64,000 bases of DNA from Onthophagus taurus (lineage: Eukaryota; Arthropoda; Insecta; Coleoptera; Scarabaeidae), in assembly GCF_036711975.1 (NCBI RefSeq), contig NC_091972.1, forward strand, positions 11,227,001-11,291,000. The letters are read 5' to 3'. The first letter of the stretch is position 1. Each line of letters starts with the position of its first letter. The notes beneath the pieces were generated by a model, which was given only the letters and a program-made list of their open reading frames with translations, was not told the DNA's origin and ran no database searches. Both the position numbers and the translations under genes were made by a program. Below are positions 46,480 through 57,800 of this stretch, piece by piece.

Positions 46480-48305
46480 GTAATAACAGACACATTAAGA
46501 ACAGAGCTTTAAGCTTGTTTAGATTTATGTTTATTGATATTTGACAAAACAGGGCTGTCGTGTATTACCCGCTTCAACCTCCAAACCCAAATAGTAATTG
46601 ACAATATGGCACAAATAAAGAAGGACGAGATAACAATAACATCCTTTTGCCACTCCCCACTCAATTAATCTTAAAAGATGGCACTATTCAATGAATTTTC
46701 TCTCCTTTGGAAAGGACAACTTTCGAGACTGAAAACTAAAATCTCCTACATTGCTAGTTTGATTCTTAATTTCAACAAAAAGCTGATTTAGACGATTATT
46801 AAAACATAAAATTTTTGTTCATTTTATAATTAATTTTTTAAAACGACTTAATTAAAAAGTCTCTTAATGTAACATCTGTGTGAAACGTATTTTGAACGTG
46901 TCTGAGAGTTTCACACTCGTGCTAATCATTATTCCAGCATCATCGCTATAGCGTTCATCAGGAGTCACTGTGGAAGAGCTTTCTTTTGGTCGAATCTTGC
47001 ATAACTCCACGGATATGCGCGTTCGTTCGCTGCATTGTACCGTGCAAATCACAATTCGTCGCCTGGAAAGGACGTTAACGTCGAGGCTATTAAGACCCAA
47101 TCGCCGTAGCTGAACGTTTTTTTATTCAATCCTCTCTTCCTTCAAGTAGAAAATTGTATTTTCACTCTTTTTTGTATTGTTTGGTTCGCTTGTTCGCAAC
47201 GAGTTTATGTGCAAAATTTGTGATTACAAATTCTTGTTATTAATCATTATCGTCACATTTCGCCAAATAGGTCATACTTTTCATCGATATTTTCTTTCAC
47301 ACGGTGACATTTTCGAAAATAAAGAGAACGATACATTACTTTACTTTTTGTTAATTTTTTGAAATAAAATTAAGACGTTTTGTAGTGCAAATTAAAAGGT
47401 TACCAGATGATGATGAAGATAAATTTTAAAACGAGCTCGTAGATCGCCAAGATAACCGTACTTTTAAACTAGAACAACACAGCGCTAACCTATATAAACC
47501 GTGTCGCTATTATTTTCGAGTTAATTGGTTTATTAATTGCTTTTAAAGGGAATGCATTATAACGTCTTGTAAAAGAAAACGGTAACCGGGTTGTGGTTAA
47601 TAATACCTAATATCGCCAATACACACATTAAGAAAAAAAATTTCTTTTTGAATTAATCTTTATTCTGTACAACTTGTAAAACTAACAATAAAATAAAATA
47701 GATTATAGAAAAAAGAGAGGCTCGGCAATTTTAAGACACATGTCATGCGTTACACAAACCGAACGGTTTCTAGCCGTTCCCAGGCAGCTCGCGCTTCTGA
47801 GTAATTTCAAATGTTCACTTCTTGTACACGAAGAAGTGCACAGTTAGCGCGGTGCAACACACGACGGCAGCGTGCGATACGGACGCGTAGAAAGCAGTCG
47901 AAGAAACCGAAACGCGTTAAGGCGAAACAACACTGGTTAAATGCCGAGGCGACAAGCGAACCCATTTACGATTGAACAGAAAAAAAAATAAAAATAAAGC
48001 GTTCAACTTGAGGGGCCGTGCGATTTCTTGTTGTCGCGCCGTCGACCAACCTGGGAACCTAAATTTATGCGCTTTGAACGAACTGAAGTCTGTAAAACTC
48101 GCGCGGGGCCTACGAAGTCAACGCTGAATAATGGATGCGTGGCTGGATGTTGTTAAACCATTCGATAAACGATTTTGAATTGTTATGGAAGTGAGAAGTA
48201 ATTGAACTCAAGTATTATTTATTATGATGTAATTTGTTATTGATAATCAATTGGAAAAAAAAATCAATTTGTTTTGATCAAACAATTTTAATAAGAAAGT
48301 TTAAC
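46480..48305. other. Non-coding stretch with GC-richer patches
   Basis: No gene recognised. The least AT-rich parts are about 46900-47110 and 47740-48130; the latter shows no open frame of note. Possible conserved non-coding DNA. Confidence 0.35.
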
Positions 48306-48309
48306 GCAT

Positions 48310-48545
48310 ATTTAGTGTTAGTTCTAATGCTAGTGCTACATGCTAGTTACATTGTTGTATATTCTTCATTGAACTACAAGTAGAACTAACACTAGACCTA
48401 CAACTAGACACATTCGGATTTAGCTTAAGACGGCTAAACCCGAATGTTTCAGTTCTGGGTTTAGTGTTAGTTCTAATGATAGTGTTAGTTCTAGTTTTAG
48501 TTGTAACACTTGACCTAGAACTAGAATGTTTCGGGTTTACCCGTA
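48310..48545. repeat. Degenerate AGTGTTAGTTCTA / TAGAACTAACACT repeat cluster
   Basis: AGTGTTAGTTCTAATG occurs at about 48313 and 48469, AGTGTTAGTTCTAG at about 48482, and the inverse GTAGAACTAACACTAGAC at about 48381. CCCGAATGTTTC and GAATGTTTCGGGTTTACCCG also recur. Direct and inverted copies are interleaved, so the block can fold. Confidence 0.7.
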
Positions 48546-48559
48546 CATCTTCAGATGTA

Positions 48560-51500
48560 CACACGTTTAAAGTTTAAATTAAAAATTTTTCATATAACAG
48601 ACTTTTAGCTATAACGAACACTCTATTCCCCGTATTTTTCCATTACATCGAGATTTTGCTGTATTTTTGTAGGAAAGATTGTTTTTTTTTTTAGTTTAAT
48701 AATAAATAGAAAGTATATCATTGTAGAAAGCTGTGTGTCTGAAAGCCACTGTTTGAAAATAATTTATCTCTTAAGATGAGACGTCATAAAATCACACTTT
48801 CTTGCAGTCGTTGTCAAGAAACAAGGTTGTTCCTTTTAGAAATCAGCAATGATTGTATTTATAACGTTACTAATCAATGTTTGCTCACACTTCTGTGTAG
48901 GATAAAAAAAGCTTATACAAGAGCTGAGAGCAACAGGTTGATTTACATTTCGCATGACCGCGAGGTACAATTGCGCGATCGCATTAACATTCCTGTGTAA
49001 GACAAACGCCTCAATTAAACAAAGCAATTACGGAATTGCTAGCGAAGATAAGAAGAAAAAATTATAAGAATCGAGTCTCGATTTCCATACCACCGTCGTT
49101 GGTGAGGTGAGCGTAATGCACCTTTATATCTCGACGAACAAACATGGTTATATTTTATTGCTGTACCCAAGTCCTGACGGTCGGTACGGTAAATCATGAG
49201 AGGTCCACGTGTGCATGGAGCCGCGTGCTGCGGGACTTCTTCTTAAAGCTGGACCCAGCTGGTATAATAAGTCCGTTGCGGTCGATTGGGCTCGGTTACG
49301 ACGCGCTTCGAAAAACATCCAGACCTCGGTGGAGAAAGAGAGAGAAGACTGAAAGCTTGCGTCATGGGGCCCGCTCCTCCCGATTGTATTTTCTTATTAC
49401 CGAGAATAGATTATTATGTCCTGTATACTCGGTCATTGCTAAAAAGCGGCTCCTGTCCGGGAATGCTACTACTGTGTACACAGATGCGGTGCGAGAATCT
49501 ACGGTTGAATTAAAATTGTTGTGGATTCAGGGTTAGAAACGATTTCCGATGAAACCAGTTTTTATCATTACGTTTTCCATAAATTGTCTATACATTATAA
49601 TCCGCTGTGTAATCGTTTTATTACACACGTACAAGTACTTCCAAAAAAATTCTCTATCAATTAATTCTTTAATGATTGGAAGTTGTAAACTCAGCAGGAT
49701 TTTATTTAAGGGCAATTTTTATGGTCTTTATAAAATTGTGACACAGCGTTTAATTCTTCTCCATTTAAAGCTTCATGTTTAAATCATTTTCAGCACTTAA
49801 TCCGGATTACTTCGAAACTATTGATTTGATTTTATCTTTTTAGTTTTCTTTCTTGTGGAAATGCGGGATAATGGAATTAACTTTTAAAAACTTAAATTAT
49901 ACATTTCTAACTAATATCAATCATAGACAAATTTATCAGAACACAGTTTACATAATAAGTCTTTTCACCAAAATCAATTTCATCAGCAGATTCTCTGGGT
50001 CAGCAATAGGATGAAAAAATCTGATAATATTACCGACAGATAATCAAATTCAGTCACCATTTAAGAAATCGATTCCGATAATGAATCATGAAGTCGAAAA
50101 GAACAATATTTGTCAAAATTGTGATAAACAAATAAATTTACTTAGTGTTGTTTTAAATTCTAGAGTGCACCGTGAATCTAATTGTACCAAAACAGGAGTA
50201 TATATTCTTGATAAATTACTAAAACAATAAACATGTCACCGATGTACAAGTCGATGGCCCCTGTTGCCACTTTTAAATTTTGTAGATATCCTCATATTTC
50301 TCTCTTCGACCGATCTTTCTTATCTATTTCGATCTCTATAGACCGCACACCTGGGCTTGCTCTGGAATCGGAATATCTTCAGGCTGACAATAAAACAGCG
50401 TTAGCCCTTTCAAACGTTTATATATTATATTTTCCTTACAACTGTCTTCAACTAACAATAAGTCTAACAACCGTCTTGTCCATTCTATTATAAAATTACC
50501 GACATTGGAAAATTCATGTATAAGGTATAATAACCGAATTTATTAGGGATAAAACCTTTCGTGGTATATTAACGAAGCTTCAATAGGAAACTATTAAGTG
50601 GTGCTGGTAAAAAATGTTTAAATGTTCTAACCAATTATAACAAATTACAATGAACCAAATTTGTTGGCATAAAATAATGTTTACTCAATTCTAGATTTTA
50701 ATAGTGGATGTTGAGAGTCCAAGTATAGAGCATCGGATGATCTTTTTGAACTCGCTCAGTGAAATTTTCGCTTCAGTGTTGTAAATTATACTGCACTTTC
50801 AATTTGGACAATTAAAAATCTTGAAAATAAACGAAAACTTGTTGGCAAAAAGGTTCCTTGCAGAAATCATTAAGCGATGTAGATATAGTAGGTAGCAAAA
50901 AAATATAAATAACATGATAATTCTACCACCCTTATATGTACAGTTTATACTTCAACATAAATGAATTTGTTTATAATATTTTACATAAAAAACTTTTAAT
51001 ATCCCTCTCTTAAAACCAATTATTTCGTAAGTCAGCTTTGTTCTGTATTCGACTAGCACGTCGCTATACATACATATAAACAGCAAAAAAACATTTGGGA
51101 TGTATAAACAAATTTTGGAATTCTATAGTAGGATATTGTTCACACAAAAGAAGATGATTACATCACACAAAATCTTAATTTGAAGATATTCATAACAAAA
51201 CATTTAAATTTGTTAATATGGTCACATTTTACTTTGATTTTTTGTTTAGAAGCATTTTGATCCTAAATATTGATACAAAAATGCGCTAAGAAAAAATGTA
51301 TATTTCCTGTTGTAAATAAGTATGTCAAACAAAAGTTACATTTCTAAATAATATTTTATTTATTAGAGAGAAATAGAAATAGTTCCAAATTGTTTTCTAA
51401 AAAAGGGTTACATATATATTTAAAGATATAACTGTATTCAACAAAAAAGAAGAAACGTGCAAAATTATTGTTTTATACTTTACATAAAAACCTTGAAGGT

Positions 51501-52640
51501 GAAAGAAAGTGGATAGAAACTTGAGTTGTAAAAAAGGGAAACCATTCCTCTGTCGTACAAGAACATGACTATAAGTAAACATCTTAGACCTTATTTGAAA
51601 TGTTTGTTTTTTTAATTGGGTGCGTATTATTTGGCTTTAATTATATTAACGAGCTATTTATCTTTTAGGTAATGCTATCCATTTAGAGAATAATGTCAAT
51701 AATAAAGAAATAAAATTGATTAATTCGTCTAAAAAACCTTATTCCGAAAATGATATTATTATGGCCCTCCCTTATACCATGCCAGGGGTGAGGGTGCAGT
51801 CCTAAATAGGCTTACCATGCTTATGCTGTTATACTCAGGGTTCGAACCTCATTAAAATCCCCATCAAGACAATCTCATTAAAAAGTTCCAGTTGTAAGTA
51901 AAACAGCTTATGCACATTATGCCGCCTGAGATACTCTGGATACTCCCGGACCTCTACTTTCAATCGACTTATCGAGGTATGGGAACATTACCGTGATGGA
52001 CTTTTATTTCTTATTAAATCAGCTGTGACTCAACCAGAAGAACAAATGGTTGTTCCAATTATAGCAACCATAGATATTTGCCATCACCGACATCTCAATT
52101 ATAGCCCTGGAATATCTGGGTTGGTGTCCATTTTGGTTTTGGCCGAGTCCAATTCCGATTGGAAATATCAATAGACGAAAAAACAGACATGCTGATGAAA
52201 ATGCGTCAATCACTGCGCCTTAGTCAGAGATGGAATCTCTGGAATGGTCAAGGCAAAAAATAATAACAACGGTGAGTATCTCTTTAGCAGTCTTATAACA
52301 GAGGCTTTTGACATATCACTCATGTAACCTCTTGGAGAAGTTCTTTTAAACCGTTTTGTTCAGACCATAGACACATTCAACTCTTAATAGCTTTGGAGTT
52401 TACCTTTGAAGATCAGTTTAGGAGTCACTTCACTGTTAACCTGGCTGTTATCACTACTGTTATAAGATATAACCCGTGAAATTAATCGCTCAAACACAAA
52501 CTGTAACGAATTACAACATGATCATGAAAAGATTCTGTGAAGAAGTGTAACATAATGCTACATTCTACAACTATTACTAGAGCCGACATTTCCTCTGGCC
52601 TTTTAGTAATAGTTTTCTGATGACTACTGGACTACAGTCA
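48560..52640. other. Gene-poor non-coding stretch
   Basis: No recognisable gene. A 130-codon plus-strand frame (49144-49536) in a less AT-rich patch has no family match and no supporting splice context. The rest is AT-rich. Confidence 0.4.
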
Positions 52641-52649
52641 AAAGTATCG

Positions 52650-53130
52650 TTAAGAAGGTACTAGGACGGTATATCCATTCAGAAATGTTAGCAAAATGTT
52701 CACGAAGTCCTCAACAGTATGGTTACCAAGAAGTAAATACCCAGGTCTCTTAGTGAATGTAGTAAACGTTGGTTTTGTCAAATAGCTGATAAATTTGTGC
52801 ATTTGTGCCGATTTATGTTCCTCTTTAATGGAAGGAATCTTTAAGTCTTTATGTAGATCCGCATTTCGGAATTCTAATAGATGAACATATCGATCTGGTA
52901 AAATTTTGTTTAGCTTATGAAGTAATCCATGGCACCTAACCTTATCAAAATCGTTGACTATTACTTGTTGTCTAGGGTCTTCTTGATTTGATCGCTGTAA
53001 TATATTGAATCCTGTAAACCTGATCAATGTTGGAATATTGACTACGAAATCCAAATTGTTATTCAGTTCATGGTGACTTCTACCACTTTTCAGCAATCTG
53101 GCACATAGCTGAGTCCAATTGCTTTATTAC
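52650..53130 (-). mobile_element. Jockey-type LINE relic
   Basis: Minus-strand frame 52650-53096 contains VIVNDFDKVRCHGLLHKLNK followed by ILPDRYVHLLE, matching the 'AFD.VWH.GLL.KL....P..Y..LL.SYL' segment of jockey-clade reverse transcriptases. The surrounding catalytic blocks are eroded (LGNHTVEDFVNILL at the C-terminal end is unplaced). No tail seen. Confidence 0.65.
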
Positions 53131-53139
53131 ATAGGTACA

Positions 53140-54570
53140 TTCGCATAACGCTGCCTTTTCACGATGTGAGTCCAATTGATTGTTTAGATGAAGAAGAAGT
53201 TTAATGAAAGAAGATGATCTTCTGATCTATCCAATGTCTAAATTTTTATTAGAGCTGGTCTAATTTCGTCCATATCGTTGGACTTGACGATGATAGTATA
53301 AGTTGGGGAAATCTTTTTAAGGTTCTGTTTCCTCACACTCAGACCCGAATTGAATGCAAAACCTTCTAGAAACAGGCAAATCACTGTACCTATACTTAAT
53401 GGTTATAAGAGGATATTAAACACATTGAGTTCTAACGATAGAATTACTCTTACCTGAGAGGCGGCCGATAATATAGATAGAGCTAGCTTGCTGTGAATAT
53501 CTCGTCGGATTAAGAAAGCTCAGAAGGCTAAGTCTAGTTTGAACTAACAATAAGATATCTAACTAAGTCACCAAGACGTTTATTGACGTGAGCGTTCAAA
53601 ATCAATAAAAATTTACAACTTGGTCCAGATACTGCCAAAATAAGAAGTATTACGACAAGGTAACAAAGTATAAAAGGCGATCTCATTACAGTAAAGAATA
53701 TATAATAAGATTATTGCAAACTTGCTTAAAGACAACATTATATCAACAATATCAAGAACAGAATGTACAATTTGATTATAATCTGCTGTACTGTAAATAA
53801 TATAGAAGTTGAAGGCGCTGAGCTTTACTTATACTTAAATTAATTTAAAAAGTCACGAAAGACCGTATTTTATTTCATATTAACGTAAAATAAAAATAAA
53901 TTCATTATAATTTTATACAATCATGCAATTTCATCTCTTCTAAAAATAAACTTGATAACACAACTTTTTGTTTATGAACACACACAAAGTGAGGAAGATA
54001 GTATGTTTGCTCCCATAGGGAAAGAGATTACAAAATTTAAAACTACCTACTATATTACAACAAAAGTTAAACATTCAGGAGGTTCATCTTAGAAAGGCGG
54101 ATAATCTCAATGATACCGCAATACTGAAGTTGAATAAAGATAATCCTAGAGCATTATCCTTGAAAAATTGGAGTGTAATTAAGAGCAAATTAATAAATAT
54201 TTTTGGGCAACATAATAAGTTTTCTAAAATCCATTTTATTCTTTATTTCCGTTTTTAGTCAAGTCATTCTGTAGACCCAACCCAATTCAATGTTATTAAG
54301 TTGATACAACTTTGGTCCAGGTGTGCTCGTTAACTTACTTTTTTGACCCAACCCAATTTGTGATTTTGGGTCCATTTCGAGTATACTCTTTATCAAATTA
54401 CAGAAATCTTTAAGAACCACCATTAAGGGAAAAATGTCTTGGTTTATCTCTAATACCATAGTATAGACTCTGTATAGAGCGAAACGCGTGGTACACACCA
54501 AGGAGGTTTTGTCGCCGTCGACGGCGGCAACGGCGGCGTAGTGCGTGGAAAGCGTGTACAGACGACTGCA
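53140..54570. other. Upstream region of Jupiter
   Basis: No coding sequence recognised. Two direct copies of GACCCAACCCAATT (at about 54277 and 54345) echo the TTGGGTTGGG hairpin in the GH1 intron. Base composition becomes GC-rich from about 54480 towards the promoter. Confidence 0.45.
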
Positions 54571-54581
54571 CACCGGCGAGG

Positions 54582-54644
54582 TATAAAAGCTCGAAGAGGT
54601 CGCCGGCCCGTCAGTCAGCTGTTGCGGTACGAACGAGAGGGACG
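54582..54644 (+). promoter_or_regulatory. Core promoter of Jupiter: TATA, initiator, downstream element
   Basis: TATAAAAG at 54582-54589. Arthropod initiator TCAGTC at 54611-54616, placing +1 at the A at 54613, 31 bp after the first T of TATA. GGACG at 54640-54644 is exactly +28 to +32 and fits the DPE consensus RGWYV. All three elements are correctly spaced, so the start site is well supported from sequence alone. Confidence 0.8.
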
Positions 54645-54892
54645 ACGCAGACCGACCGACGCAAAACTAACACAACCTCCGTCGAGTGCGCACCAGACAG
54701 TCAGACATCGCAAACGCCCCCGATATCTATCAGCTCTATCAGTCAACTTGCTACTCTTCCCAACCAGGCGCCCCAAGTCTCGTGTTTTATTCAATCGAAG
54801 TCTTCGAACCCCATTAAAATTGCGACCACGATGGCCACCTACGCTACATACAGACATATCGAGCTTGACAAAGTTGGGCACAGTAAAAAAAG
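54613..54892 (+). CDS. Jupiter: Jupiter, first exon (partial gene)
   Basis: Predicted exon from +1 to the donor AAAAAAAG|GTAAGT. The coding part is 54831-54892: 20 codons plus two bases, MATYATYRHIELDKVGHSKK, then a split codon. This closely resembles the start of Drosophila Jupiter (MATYAAFKHVELYNVGKAKK, followed there by a Gly/Pro-rich segment). Jupiter is a small, largely disordered microtubule-binding protein of insects. The 5' UTR of about 218 bp is GC-rich against an AT-rich background. No later exon is visible in the remaining 9 kb, so intron 1 is longer than 9.1 kb. Identification rests on 20 residues with the matching exon break; the alternative is an unrelated short N-terminus, which I think unlikely. 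Confidence 0.78.
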
Positions 54893-57800
54893 GTAAGTCA
54901 AGTTTTATTTGATTTTTAAGTTTATTTTTCATCACATTTAAATTAAAAAAACGAATATAATCGATAGTTTTTTTTTTGGCTACTTTTTTGTTGTTGAGGG
55001 ATTTTATGTGATAGGAAGACTAAAAACTATGGTTCGATGGCGCGAGGGTTAAGTTGGACGGTATTGATTTTCTCTTCCTGTCAGCGCCGCAGGAACCAGG
55101 GTTGATATTTGAAATGTCAGCCTGGAAGTCGTGTAGGTGGGTAAAGTTACACCGATCGGTTTAGTGCGGTAATACTTAGGGGGTTGGTACAGGAAATTAA
55201 ATCGTAATCCCGTATTCATTTACACTCAACGAGATACGTAGACTTTTTTATTTTATTGGTTTATCGCTTATTACTGGAATAAAATTAATCTAATTCAATC
55301 TAAATAATCTGCATCATATTTACATAAATCTAGTTAGTGTGACATAAATCAGAAGAAATCGACCGATAAGTTTTAGTTTAATCATTATAATCAAAGTCGA
55401 TCATATTTCTTTGTCACGACTTTACCATAACAAAGTAATTAATAAAAAAGTTATCAAATGTATTCTTAGAAATCCACAATACATTTTTTCAATTAGTTAA
55501 CATAATAGGTTCTCGTGGTCATAATTTGTATTACGAAGGATAAAATGCGTAAATTCAACAATCACATACATTTTCTTTATCTCGAATATTTCTCACAATT
55601 GTTTCTTATAAATAAGTCCTTGTAAATAATTATTGCGTACCTTGTTGTTTCACTCAACCATAATAATTTGAAAATCCCTTCATTCTAATCACTACATTGA
55701 GATCACCAGCGTAAATCCGCTTACAAAACAAAACGGCATCAATACATAAAACAAAACGAAACTTGTAATAAGTTGAGACAACCGTGGAAAGCGGGTTATA
55801 AAAAATATATCAACTTTCAAGTACGAATATTTTTCAACAATTTAATTTGACAACTGGTGGTTCATCGTGGCTGCGACTTTCCAAGTTCAAATTTCTCTCG
55901 CGTTCCATTTTCGTCCCCCTTAGAAAATGTTGTGTTTTCTTTGGAGAAATATTAAACGTGACACGAAAACCCGCTTCCCTAGTAAGATATCGCCAAAAGT
56001 CCCGGTTCGTAATAATAAATTTAAAAAAAGGCTATCAATTCGCATATACAAAAGGAACGTGTGAACTCGATCCTAATTGAGAATTTAATTTATCGTACAC
56101 ATCGGTTACGGAGTGGCGAATTGCAAAAGCGCCTGACGAATGCAGTTTGCTCACGAGAGCTCGAACGATTAAACGATTAATTTATTGCATTCCCAGTCGT
56201 AGAGTCTAATTACCAACGATGGAATTTCGCCTTTCTTTCTCTCCCCCGGTTAATTAAATTGCTCAAAAAGTCGTTATCGATAGACCGGACGGGTTATTGC
56301 AATTTGTCAGTCTTATACTTAATTACCGGTAATCCGTGCCACAAGCTCAACTTGGAATTAGCATACAGATTAAAGCTTATTTGAATTGATTTCAACTTAT
56401 CCTCATGTTCCTATCCAAACACGGTTTAGATTATATCCGATCAAAACGGGTGACAGATCGTTATACCTTTTTTTTTTACCATTAAAGAAGACTACTTTCT
56501 AAATTCTCACAGTGAAGGAAAAGACGACGACGATAACGTTCAAATCGTCGCCAACGAGTCGGCATCCGAAATGGTCTTGCGATTATGCGAAACGAGAGCA
56601 ATCGCGCATAACCGTTCTTTTTTCTACGGTCGTAATGCGAAGAAACGGAACCGGAACACTTGGGAACACTGTAAATGTCACCTTTTGAGTGGAAATCGTC
56701 GTTTATACCGGGCTACAACGAGCGACGTGAAACAATTAGCACGCTAGCAAATTACTCCGCGAGGTTATATCGAGTTTACGTTCACTGCCAATGTTAATAG
56801 AAGAGGCATTGACTTTCAAAGCTTGGGTTGTACGCTACTACACTCACGAAGCTCGTTAACGATTCCGCACCAATACTGAAAGTTTAAAGTAAAAGGATTT
56901 TCAATTTTATGGTTGTAGCGAATTGTTTATATTAACCCGTTAACATTTAAACCAAAAGAATTATTTATTACTATTATTTAACAAGTCATTAATTAACAAG
57001 CTTTTAAAACCAATAAATTTAATCAATTTGGATTTGTATATGTATAATCTGAAGAAAGTGACGTCTTAAATAATTCATCGAAAACGCGTCGTAAAGTGAC
57101 CGTTAATTACTTAAGTGCCGGCTCATTACCAGCGAACGTTCAAACTCGATGTATATCTAAGTTTAACATTTACGACCACTTTAAAACGTCCACTTAGAAT
57201 TGTCGTTGGAGGGTAGCTATGGAAACACCGACTGACAAGGTTTTGACTGTTTACTTTAAAATGATTATTTCTAAAAACACTCGAAATGGTTAAGTAAATA
57301 ATTTGGAAGAACCAGATACAAGTAGGGGGAGATAAACAATAACACAAAAATAACTTAAAATATCAACTCTCCTCTTCATCGACTTTTAACCTCCTTAGTC
57401 CACCCCACACAATGTATGAAGTGAACGAAGTGTATCTAAGTTCATCAAACTTCTCTATAAATCAGAATTAACAGACAAAATCATTAAAGTTTCACTTTAA
57501 CAATAAGATATATTTTCTGAAAGATCCGACTTCCTTGCTTCACCAATCTAACTTGGGATTGGGGTAGATTGTTTGGATCAATAACAGAAATAGCTTCTTG
57601 AATACGCTGAACAGTCCCAATGTTCTTTTTTAAACAAGCCTTTTATCCAAAAATTGGAAGTGATTTCACATTCTTAGTATGAAAGTACTGGAGTAATACT
57701 TTGGAGAAAACATATTGCGAAATCACTCCATTTCGTGATTTAAAAACAGTTAATAGCAATTGGAAACCAAAAAAAAAGTAAAAATTGTCGGTATCAACAT

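Noticed and set aside
49144..49536. 130-codon plus-strand frame
   Set aside because: No family resemblance, no splice or initiation support, located in a less AT-rich patch where long chance frames are expected.
51760..51870. Possible tRNA or tRNA-derived SINE around GGTTCGAACC
   Set aside because: The B-box-like word is there, but no A box at the right distance and no cloverleaf arms could be formed.
54541..54935. Plus- and minus-strand frames over the Jupiter 5' UTR
   Set aside because: They run through the core promoter and splice donor; GC-rich sequence simply lacks stops.
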